NCBI RefSeq assembly: GCF_009754905.2
Contig: NZ_CP066775.1
Location: forward strand, 3,596,001 to 3,660,000
Direction of reading: 5' to 3'
Length of the DNA: 64,000 bases
Source: Mucilaginibacter ginkgonis
GTDB taxonomy: Bacteria > Bacteroidota > Bacteroidia > Sphingobacteriales > Sphingobacteriaceae
In this document: piece after piece, positions 44,362 through 51,677 of the stretch
Layout of the letters: every line of letters begins with the position of its first letter
Position numbering within the stretch: the stretch's first letter is position 1
Translations under genes and position numbers: made by a program
Notes under the pieces: generated by a model
Seen by the model: the letters and a program-made list of their open reading frames with translations, nothing else
The model's database searches: none
Told to the model about the DNA's origin: nothing

Positions 44362-44495
44362 AATATATCGCCCTTTTAAGGCTTTTACAATTATGATTGC
44401 AAAATACTAAAAGAAGTATCTAAAAAATTACAAGGGCGATAACTGAAAACTGCTTTAGCCGAAAATATTGTACTAATTTTAGGGTTTAGATATTA

Positions 44496-45122
44496 ATGCC
44501 CTTAGCACCAAAATTTACTTTCGCGCGTTTAAGCTACCACTCCGGCGACTGGGATACAGACCAACGCATGCCGTCTAACATTCTTAACTCGCTGCTGGAG
44601 TATACCACCATTCCTATCGAGCTGAAAGAGAAAACTATAGCCCTAAGCAGTCCGGAAATTTTCAACTATCCTTTTACCTATCTAAGCGGCCATAAACTGG
44701 TGCAGTTTGACGCGCAGGAACGGTCGAATTTTAAAAAGTACTTGCAAAACGGAGGTTTTGTGTTTGTTGATGATTGCAACCACGACATCGACGGCTTATT
44801 TGCCAAATCGTTCGAAACGCAGATGGCTTCGTTGTTCGGCGCAGGCGCGTTAAAGAAAATTCCAAATAACCATCGCATTTATAATTCGTTCTTCACATTT
44901 GAGAAAGGCCCGCCAAACACATCCTTTGAGTTAAATGGCTGGGGCGACGATCTAATACATGACTACCTTAAAGCCATAGAGATAAACGGCCGCATTGCAG
45001 TTCTATACAGTAATAAAGATTACGGCTGCGAGTGGGATTACGACTTTCGTAACAAGCGTTTCCTTGCTGAAGACAATACCAAATTTGGTGTAAATATTGT
45101 GGTTTATGCTATGGGGGCGTAG
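44496..45122 (+). CDS. DUF4159 protein
   Basis: 208 aa. KFTFARLSYHSGDWDTDQRMPSNILNSLLEYT (about 5-36), FPFTYLSGHKLV-like NYPFTYLSGHKLVQFDAQE, then GGFVFVDDCNHDIDGLF and a C-terminal IAVLYSNKDYGCEWDY are DUF4159 hallmarks, with a class I GATase-like fold. No export signal is seen, yet a GATase-like domain is normally joined to BatA-type membrane proteins in proteobacteria. Here it is a free-standing gene, divergent from the MoxR operon across 134 bp. A TAATTTTA box lies about 20 bp upstream. Confidence 0.88.
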   Translation: MPLAPKFTFARLSYHSGDWDTDQRMPSNILNSLLEYTTIPIELKEKTIALSSPEIFNYPFTYLSGHKLVQFDAQERSNFKKYLQNGGFVFVDDCNHDIDGLFAKSFETQMASLFGAGALKKIPNNHRIYNSFFTFEKGPPNTSFELNGWGDDLIHDYLKAIEINGRIAVLYSNKDYGCEWDYDFRNKRFLAEDNTKFGVNIVVYAMGA

Positions 45123-45137
45123 GTAGACTATAGGGAA

Positions 45138-45169
45138 TTTGCAGAAAGGTAACTAATGCTTTAGTTTTA
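45138..45169 (+). promoter_or_regulatory. Candidate promoter of the UPF0175-like gene, nearly leaderless
   Basis: TTTG (45138-45141), 20-bp spacer, TAGTTTTA (45162-45169; one mismatch to TAnnTTTG). The start codon is at 45174, so a transcript from this promoter would begin at or next to the ATG. Confidence 0.45.
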
Positions 45170-45173
45170 TTTC

Positions 45174-45458
45174 ATGACCATATCAATTAACTTACCTGAG
45201 GGTTTCGAAATTAGTGAAAATGAAATTTTGATTGCATTAGCAATCGGTTTGTATAGAAGTAGTAAATTGACTTTTGAACAAGCCGCACAACTTGCAAGGT
45301 ACAGCTATCAAGATTTTTATAACAAGCTTGAAATCGATAAAATGTTCAAATTGACGGAAACGGAGCATCTATTATCTACAAATGCCAATAAGAAGCATCT
45401 CGACCAATCTATTGCTCAAGTCAACGCTGGCAATGTGATTCCTTTTAAAGAATTATAA
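45174..45458 (+). CDS. UPF0175-like / antitoxin-like small protein
   Basis: 94 aa. Residues 17-60 (NEILIALAIGLYRSSKLTFEQAAQLARYSYQDFYNKL) match the UPF0175 pattern, a helix-turn-helix-like fold. The C-terminus LDQSIAQVNAGNVIPFKEL resembles the toxin-binding tail of RelB/Phd-type antitoxins. No toxin gene is adjacent: the next gene, 4 bp downstream, is an acid phosphatase. It may be an orphan antitoxin or regulator. Confidence 0.65.
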   Translation: MTISINLPEGFEISENEILIALAIGLYRSSKLTFEQAAQLARYSYQDFYNKLEIDKMFKLTETEHLLSTNANKKHLDQSIAQVNAGNVIPFKEL

Positions 45459-45462
45459 CCCT

Positions 45463-46248
45463 ATGAAAAACATTCCATTAGCAATTTTGCTTTTCTTAAC
45501 CACTTCCGCATTTGCTCAAAATAACTTGTCCGTTGGCAATAGCGGAAAAGTTTGGTCGGCGGCGTATCAGCAACGGGCGGCTGAATATAAAGCTTTATGT
45601 TTCCAGGCGTATAACATCGCTAAGATGCGGCTGGACGAGGCAGTTCGGCTGCATAAGAAAGGCAAACCCTTAGCGGTGGTGACCGACATTGACGAGACGC
45701 TGTTAGATAATAGTCCCGAGGGTGCACGTGCCGGTTATGCCAATGAAGGTTTCAATAACACCAAATGGCAGGAGTGGACCGCGCGTGCAGTGGCGGATAC
45801 GGTGCCCGGGGCGGCGGAGTTTTTCAAATACGCGGCTAAAAAGCATGTGACCGTTTTTTATATCACCAACCGGGGTGAGAAGGAACGTGCGGCTACCTTA
45901 AAGAACCTGCAGCTATACGATTTGCCTTTTGCAGATGATGCACATCTTTTTTTGCGTGACAAAGTTTCGAGTAAGGAAACGAGGCGCCAAATAGTATTGG
46001 CCAGGTACAATATTGTGTTGTTATGTGGTGATAACCTGCCCGATTTTGACGTATTGTATGATAACCCAAAAAGTGAGGAAGGCCGTGCTGAGGTAACGCA
46101 CAAGTTAAAAGCACAGTTTGGAAAAAAATATATCGTTATACCGAACCCATCCTACGGCGACTGGGAAAATGGCTTATATGATTTTAGGAGCAAATTGACT
46201 AACGGGCAAAAGGACTCTTTAATAAGGGCGAAAGTAAAAACACAGTAA
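45463..46248 (+). CDS. Secreted HAD acid phosphatase / 5'-nucleotidase (e(P4)-like, class B)
   Basis: 261 aa. Sec leader MKNIPLAILLFLTTSAFAQ with no lipobox Cys, so it is not a lipoprotein as e(P4) is. The DDDD motif starts with VVTDIDETLLDNS (Asp75, Asp77) and continues with FYITNRGEKERAAT and LLCGDNLPDFDVLYD. It is expected to dephosphorylate nucleotides or other monophosphates in the periplasm. It is 4 bp after the UPF0175-like gene, a curious pairing. Confidence 0.88.
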   Translation: MKNIPLAILLFLTTSAFAQNNLSVGNSGKVWSAAYQQRAAEYKALCFQAYNIAKMRLDEAVRLHKKGKPLAVVTDIDETLLDNSPEGARAGYANEGFNNTKWQEWTARAVADTVPGAAEFFKYAAKKHVTVFYITNRGEKERAATLKNLQLYDLPFADDAHLFLRDKVSSKETRRQIVLARYNIVLLCGDNLPDFDVLYDNPKSEEGRAEVTHKLKAQFGKKYIVIPNPSYGDWENGLYDFRSKLTNGQKDSLIRAKVKTQ

Positions 46249-46291
46249 CATTAACTTTGCGTTAAGCAGTTAATTCTCAAAGGTCAATCGT

Positions 46292-46299
46292 TAGCTTTG
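46292..46299 (+). promoter_or_regulatory. Candidate -7 box (TAGCTTTG)
   Basis: An exact TAnnTTTG match 18 bp upstream of the phosphoesterase start; no clear TTTG at -33. Confidence 0.4.
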
Positions 46300-46317
46300 T
46301 CATAGTCAAAATCTGCT

Positions 46318-48759
46318 ATGAAACATCGCTTAGTCATTCTGTCTTTAATCTTTTTGTTTTTTGTGCATCTGTCTCAGGCGCAAACACCGGGCAAAGTAGC
46401 CGCTACAAACCAGGTGCTATTGTCTAATGGTTGGAAGCTAAGCCCTGCAGGGCGCTCTTTACACTTGGGCGATTTGCCGCTAAATATGGAACTCTCGCCA
46501 TCGGGCAAGATGCTGGCAGTGACCAATAACGGGCAGAGTGTACAGTCGATACAACTGATCGACCCTAAAAATGAAAAACTGCTTGATGAGCAGGTTATCG
46601 GTAAATCGTGGTATGGCCTGGCTTTCAGTCATGACGAAAGCAAACTTTACGCTGCCGGCGGTAACGACAATATCATTCTTACCTACCACGTCACCAACAA
46701 TAAGCTAAGCAAACCTGATACCATTAAACTGGGATTGCCATGGCCAAAAGACAAGATCTGCGTAACCGGCTTAGCGGTTAATAACGCGAATACGATACTA
46801 TATGCTGTAACCAAAGAAGACAACACACTATATACCATTGATCCGGCGACAGGTAGCGTGATCAATAAAATTGCGCTCGGCGCGGAGGCCTACGATTGTT
46901 TGCTATCTCGCGACGAGAAGCAACTGTATATTTCATTGTGGGGCGCTAACAAGGTCGCGGTCTATAATACCGTTAGCAAACAGATCAGCCATAGGATAGC
47001 CACACAGAGCCACCCCAACGAGTTGCTGCTGAATAAAAGAGGCACCTTGCTTTACGTGGCCAATGCGAACGATAATTCGGTATCGGTGATTAACACTGCT
47101 ACCTCGAAGGTTATAGAGACTATTTCTGCCGCGTTGTTTCCCACAAACCTCACAGGCTCAACCAGCAACGGTCTTGCGCTTAGCGCCAACGAAAAGACTT
47201 TGTATATCGCCAATGCCGATAACAATTGCCTGGCAGTTTTCGATGTAGCAAAGCCCGGCAACAGCCTTAGCCGCGGCTTTATCCCGGTGGGGTGGTACCC
47301 GACCAATATCAAAACTCTTGGGAATAAGATATTGGTAGCTAACGGTAAAGGTTTCAGCTCTATGGCAAACCCTAAAGGCCCGCAACCTGTGCTTAAGACC
47401 GATAACAGCAGTTTTCAAAAAGGTGCCATCAACAGCCGCGAGCAGTACATCGGTGGTTTATTCAAAGGCACATTATCTTTTATAGAAACACCCACAGCAG
47501 ATCAGCAGCAAACCTATACCAAACAGGTTTATGCCAACACGCCCTTTAACAACCAAAAAGTGGCAGAGGCGGCCGGTGTGGCAGGCAATCCAATTCCGCG
47601 AAAAAGGGGAGAGGTTTCGCCTATTAAGTACGTCTTCTATATCATGAAAGAGAACCGCACTTACGACCAGGTTTTGGGCGATGCGCCGGGTGGTAATGGA
47701 GATACATCATTATGCATATTTGGCAAACGCGTTACGCCTAACCAGCATGCCATAACCAGTGAATTTGTTTTGTGCGATAACTTTTACGTGGATGCCGAGG
47801 TTAGCGCAGACGGTCACAACTGGACCATGGGTGCTTACGCGACAGATTTTACGGAGAAAACCTGGCCTACCAGTTATGGCAGCCGGGGCGGCGAGTATGA
47901 TTTTGAGGGCACCCGCCCGATAGCTTATCCGAAAAATGGTTACATCTGGGATTATTGCAAGCGAGCGGGTTTAAGCTACCGCAGCTATGGCGAGTTCGGT
48001 TCGTACGGACAAACTAAATACCCCGCGCTGAAAGGGCATATGTCGCCATCCCCGCCATTTGATCTAAATATTCCCGACCAGCACCGGGTTGACGTATGGA
48101 TCCGCGATTTCGATTCGCTGCTTGCCGTAAACCAGGTACCACGCTTTAATAATATGGACCTCCCGAACGATCATACCAGCGGTCAGCATAAAGGTGCTAT
48201 CTCGCCCATAGCGGCGGTCGCCGATAACGACCTGGCGGTAGGCAGGTTCATTGAGCACCTGTCGCATAGCCCCATCTGGAAAGAATCTGTGGTGTTTATT
48301 TTAGAAGATGATGCCCAAAACGGACCTGACCATGTGGATGCTCACCGGTCCCCTGTTTATGTGGTTGGCCCTTATATAAAACGCAATGCAGTGGTACACC
48401 AAATGTATTCTACATCAAGCGTCCTGCGTACTATGGAGTTGATATTGGGTCTGCCGCCCATGAGCCAGTATGACGCTGCAGCCATGCCCATGTTCGAATG
48501 TTTTACTAACAAACCGGACTTCTCCCCATACAAAGTCAAACCCGCGGAAGTTGACTTAAACAAGCGCAATGTCGCCGTAAACGAAAGCAGCCGCCGCTCA
48601 GAAAAGTTTATGCTGGCCAAAGAAGATGCCGTGCCCGACCTTGAACTTAATGAAGTGATCTGGAAATATGTAAAAGGCGAAAACTCAATTATGCCCGCGC
48701 CAAAACGCAGCGCTTTTGTGATACTGGAGAAGAAAAAGAAAAAAGACGATGACGATTGA
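46318..48759 (+). CDS. Secreted YVTN beta-propeller / phosphoesterase fusion
   Basis: 813 aa with a Sec leader ending HLSQAQ. The N-terminal half (about 50-350) is a seven-bladed-type beta-propeller with repeated DNSVSVINTATSKVIETI-like blades. Residues about 440-740 are an alkaline-phosphatase-superfamily phosphoesterase (phospholipase C type): YIMKENRTYDQVLGD, AEVSADGHNWTMGAYATDF and ILEDDAQNGPDHVDAHRSPVYVVGPYI give the metal-site residues. The C-terminus is a KKKKKDDDD charge run. Substrates could be phosphate esters in the periplasm; the propeller is probably a binding module. Confidence 0.9.
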   Translation: MKHRLVILSLIFLFFVHLSQAQTPGKVAATNQVLLSNGWKLSPAGRSLHLGDLPLNMELSPSGKMLAVTNNGQSVQSIQLIDPKNEKLLDEQVIGKSWYGLAFSHDESKLYAAGGNDNIILTYHVTNNKLSKPDTIKLGLPWPKDKICVTGLAVNNANTILYAVTKEDNTLYTIDPATGSVINKIALGAEAYDCLLSRDEKQLYISLWGANKVAVYNTVSKQISHRIATQSHPNELLLNKRGTLLYVANANDNSVSVINTATSKVIETISAALFPTNLTGSTSNGLALSANEKTLYIANADNNCLAVFDVAKPGNSLSRGFIPVGWYPTNIKTLGNKILVANGKGFSSMANPKGPQPVLKTDNSSFQKGAINSREQYIGGLFKGTLSFIETPTADQQQTYTKQVYANTPFNNQKVAEAAGVAGNPIPRKRGEVSPIKYVFYIMKENRTYDQVLGDAPGGNGDTSLCIFGKRVTPNQHAITSEFVLCDNFYVDAEVSADGHNWTMGAYATDFTEKTWPTSYGSRGGEYDFEGTRPIAYPKNGYIWDYCKRAGLSYRSYGEFGSYGQTKYPALKGHMSPSPPFDLNIPDQHRVDVWIRDFDSLLAVNQVPRFNNMDLPNDHTSGQHKGAISPIAAVADNDLAVGRFIEHLSHSPIWKESVVFILEDDAQNGPDHVDAHRSPVYVVGPYIKRNAVVHQMYSTSSVLRTMELILGLPPMSQYDAAAMPMFECFTNKPDFSPYKVKPAEVDLNKRNVAVNESSRRSEKFMLAKEDAVPDLELNEVIWKYVKGENSIMPAPKRSAFVILEKKKKKDDDD

Positions 48760-48769
48760 GCGGATGTGC

Positions 48770-48797
48770 GAATGAGTAAATGTGCAAATGTGCAGAT
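48770..48797. repeat. Short tandem repeat ATGTGC(A/G)A
   Basis: GATGTGCGAATGAGTAAATG followed by TGCAAATGTGCAG: 8- to 9-bp units based on ATGTGCAA, directly 3' of the phosphoesterase stop, in a 230-bp gap without a convincing gene. Confidence 0.6.
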
Positions 48798-48989
48798 GCT
48801 TGCTTTAGGGATGGTAATGGTAAGCCCGCAATTCGATAATTATTGGGAAAGGGAACTTCCAAATAAAACATACAGCCATTTTTTAAGCAATACTTTTAAC
48901 CCCTCACCTGTTTACCAGGCTCTTAGCGATATTAGATCTTTCCCGCACAATTTTTTTAAATTGCTGTTGTAATACTATACATCGCATTT

Positions 48990-49859
48990 ATGACGGTAAT
49001 TGAGAACGAATATTTAAGGGTATCCATTAGCACGCAGGGTGCAGAATTGCATTCTGTATTTAATAAACAGACAGGAGTAGAGCAGCTATGGCAGGCTAAC
49101 CCCGATGTTTGGCCGTGGCACGCGCCCAACTTATTCCCGGTTGTTGGCGGATTGATCAATGATGAATTGCATGTCGACGGTCAAAACTATGCGATGAAAC
49201 GCCACGGCTTCGCGCGCCAGAGCGAATTTAAAATGGCCGCCGAGACTACTAAAACCCATGCGTTGTTTTCACTGCATTATAATGACGAGACCCTAAAGGT
49301 CTATCCTTATAAATTTACATTCCAGATCATTTACGACCTCATAGAAAACTCGCTTAGGGTTACCTATAAAGTCATAAACCTCGAGAGCAAGCCTGTCTAC
49401 TTTTCAGTGGGCGGGCACCCTGCCTTTAACGTGCCATTTAACGCGGGCGAAAGCTATGAGGACTATTATCTGGAGTTTGAAACCACTGAGGCCCTGGCAA
49501 CCCATCGTTTGTCTGCAGAAGGCTATTTCAACGGCGAGACAGACCCCGTGCAGATGAACGGCAACAAACTGCGCTTAACACGTCAGCTGTTTGATAATGA
49601 TGCCCTTGTGTTTAAGCAGTTGAACACCCGACAGGTAACTATTAAAAGCGACAAGCACGATCAATCACTATCGGTAGAGTTTCCTCATTTTAACTATCTG
49701 GGCATTTGGGCCAAACCCGGTGCCGACTTTGTTTGCATAGAGCCCTGGCTGGGCTGCGCAGATACCGAAGGCAAACAAGTTGATATTTCGCAAAAAGAGT
49801 GCATACAGAAAGTAGAACAAGGGCACGTCTTTGAATCGAGCTTTTATGTGAGTGTGTAG
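48990..49859 (+). CDS. Aldose 1-epimerase family protein (LacX-like)
   Basis: 289 aa. Galactose-mutarotase-like fold: NLFPVVGGLINDELHVDG, AMKRHGFARQSEF, VGGHPAFNVPFN (catalytic His region) and FVCIEPWLGCADTEG (catalytic Glu region). It interconverts sugar anomers in the cytoplasm, and this branch (LacX/YeaD-type) has unknown specific sugars. It is followed by an inverted-repeat hairpin. Confidence 0.9.
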   Translation: MTVIENEYLRVSISTQGAELHSVFNKQTGVEQLWQANPDVWPWHAPNLFPVVGGLINDELHVDGQNYAMKRHGFARQSEFKMAAETTKTHALFSLHYNDETLKVYPYKFTFQIIYDLIENSLRVTYKVINLESKPVYFSVGGHPAFNVPFNAGESYEDYYLEFETTEALATHRLSAEGYFNGETDPVQMNGNKLRLTRQLFDNDALVFKQLNTRQVTIKSDKHDQSLSVEFPHFNYLGIWAKPGADFVCIEPWLGCADTEGKQVDISQKECIQKVEQGHVFESSFYVSV

Positions 49860-49867
49860 AAAGGTAA

Positions 49868-49954
49868 GTCATGCCGAACTTGTTTCGGCATCTCACAGGA
49901 CGGTATCTAAAAAGTTTATTTGCATTTGGGATGCCGAAACAAGTTCGGCATGAC
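49868..49954. repeat. Paired ATGCCGAA hairpin repeats in inverted orientation
   Basis: Two 25-bp units (49868-49892 and 49930-49954) are perfect reverse complements of each other and each is itself a hairpin (ATGCCGAA/TTCGGCAT). It follows the epimerase stop, in the gene-free stretch 49860-50297 (438 bp), and could act as a 3'-end structure. It is of the same design as the hairpin at 3644-3665. Confidence 0.8.
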
Positions 49955-49969
49955 TCTTTTTATTATTTA

Positions 49970-49996
49970 CTGTTTCACTTGAAACAGTTGAAACAG
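49970..49996. repeat. GAAACAG inverted and direct repeats
   Basis: CTGTTTCA CT TGAAACAG (49970-49987) followed by a second TTGAAACAG (49988-49996) and CTGTT. This is an operator-like arrangement about 300 bp upstream of the thioredoxin-fold gene. Between it and 50297 nothing else is recognisable except two GACAGTGATC copies near 50138-50180. Confidence 0.5.
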
Positions 49997-50297
49997 CTGT
50001 TCCCTACTTTTAAGTATCTGATAGGATGTTGCTCGTTGTTGATTATCAAGCAGTTGTAGCGTTTACCTGCGAGCACTACTTTGTCAGTGTTTCAATAAAA
50101 TATGACAAGCGTCATAAATATTAATATTCGGATCGTCAGACAGTGATCCGGTTTCGCATCAACATTTTGAGACAGTGATCAATTTGCATGACGATAGCGT
50201 CTGGAATTAGATATTTATTAAAAATTATTACGAGCAGTAACATTGTTGCTTAAGGTTTCGTATAATAGCGTTAGCAACATTAATGCTAAACCTTATT

Positions 50298-51677
50298 ATG
50301 AAAAAGATACCCCTTCTTATTCTGTCGGTTCTTCTGACGGGCTTTTGTTATGCTCAAATTCGTTATGTAGATTCCTTTTCCCAAGGGCTAACGTCTGCAA
50401 ATAAAAGCAATAAGCTTTTGTTTGTGTCCGTAAATCCGCCTTCTTTCGCTTCATCAAGTGGCATGAAAAGCAGGCTAAATGACCCTGATGTCATCAAATA
50501 TTACAATGATAATTTTATAAGCTTCTCCTGTGTTATAACTGATACGGCTGCTATGCGGCAATTGCGCAAGTTTCAGGTTGGGAACACGTTTCCGTGCTTT
50601 TTATTTATAGACGGGCAAAATAATTTGGTGTATAAAGCTACCGGCAATTCTCCGTTCGCGTCTAAATACATGGACATGGCTAAAGAGGCAATCAACCTTA
50701 ATCAGAACGGGAACACCATAACTGCTTATGAAAAGAGGTTTAAGACGGGAAAAGCGGATGCTAAATCTTTAAAGGACTATATCTCCTTGAGAGAAAATAT
50801 TGGCGTGTATGATAACGCAAAATTGGTTGACCAGTACGTTGATTTCCTGACAATAGGCGAACTTAATGACTATAAAACTATTTTGTTTTTGCTTGAAGCT
50901 GGTCCTTATGTATATGGCAAAACGTATTCGCTCATTTACAATAACCGTAAAATTGTAGATAGCATTTACAAAACAGAAACGCCGCGACTAAGATCAGACA
51001 TCAATAACCGGATGATCGTTAACACCAGGGCAGAGGCGATTGCTACCAAAAATAAGGTCTTGGCCCAGCAGCTATCCAATTTTATACAAAACATCTGGAG
51101 CAAGACCAATTATAGGCAGGGGTTTATTGAAAGCCAACGCGAGATGCTTTTGTATTACAAATCTGTGAATGATACCACAAATTACCTGCGGGAAGCCGAG
51201 TATTTTTACGATGGCAACTATATGAGAATTTCAGCAGATTCAGCTAAAAAGCTTTTAGTTAAACAACGCGAAAACATTGCTAAAAATGGCATACGTGGGG
51301 TAAATAGTCTTATGAGTATAGATACAACTAAAACAAAAAGTGTTTTCACACTGCGGGAGGCGGGCATCTCTGCACCCGTTGACCCTATAGCGTCCGGCTT
51401 AAATGCAGGGGCATGGGAGTTTTATTTGACAGGTACAAAAAATAGTAATTATTTATTTAAAGCCTTGTTGTGGAGCAAGCGTTCCATAACTCTTTCACCA
51501 AATAACTATGCCTTTTATGACACGTATGCACATCTGCTTTATCGGCTATCTCTGTTTCAGGATGCAGAAAGTAATGAGCAGTCTGCCATTAATTATGCTA
51601 AAGAGTACAAGCTGTCACCCACCCAAATAAACCAGTTGGAAGAAGAGCTTAGAAAAATGAAGCAAAGGAAGCTTTAA
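50298..51677 (+). CDS. Secreted thioredoxin-fold protein
   Basis: 459 aa from ATG 50298 (MKKIPLLILSVLLTGFCYAQ, a good Sec leader); an earlier ATG at 50283 adds five residues. The N-terminal about 130 residues are thioredoxin-like: KLLFVSVNPPSFASSSGMKSRLND and VGNTFPCFLFIDGQNNLVYKATG. The usual CxxC is absent (PSFASSSG), so redox activity is doubtful. The rest (about 150-459) is helical and contains TPR-like segments (LSPNNYAFYDTYAHLLYRLSLFQDAES). Its stop abuts the parC stop with no gap. Confidence 0.75.
   Translation: MKKIPLLILSVLLTGFCYAQIRYVDSFSQGLTSANKSNKLLFVSVNPPSFASSSGMKSRLNDPDVIKYYNDNFISFSCVITDTAAMRQLRKFQVGNTFPCFLFIDGQNNLVYKATGNSPFASKYMDMAKEAINLNQNGNTITAYEKRFKTGKADAKSLKDYISLRENIGVYDNAKLVDQYVDFLTIGELNDYKTILFLLEAGPYVYGKTYSLIYNNRKIVDSIYKTETPRLRSDINNRMIVNTRAEAIATKNKVLAQQLSNFIQNIWSKTNYRQGFIESQREMLLYYKSVNDTTNYLREAEYFYDGNYMRISADSAKKLLVKQRENIAKNGIRGVNSLMSIDTTKTKSVFTLREAGISAPVDPIASGLNAGAWEFYLTGTKNSNYLFKALLWSKRSITLSPNNYAFYDTYAHLLYRLSLFQDAESNEQSAINYAKEYKLSPTQINQLEEELRKMKQRKL

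Noticed and set aside
48766..48972. 68-codon plus-strand frame after the phosphoesterase
   Set aside because: It starts in a simple repeat and shows no domain or composition of a real gene.
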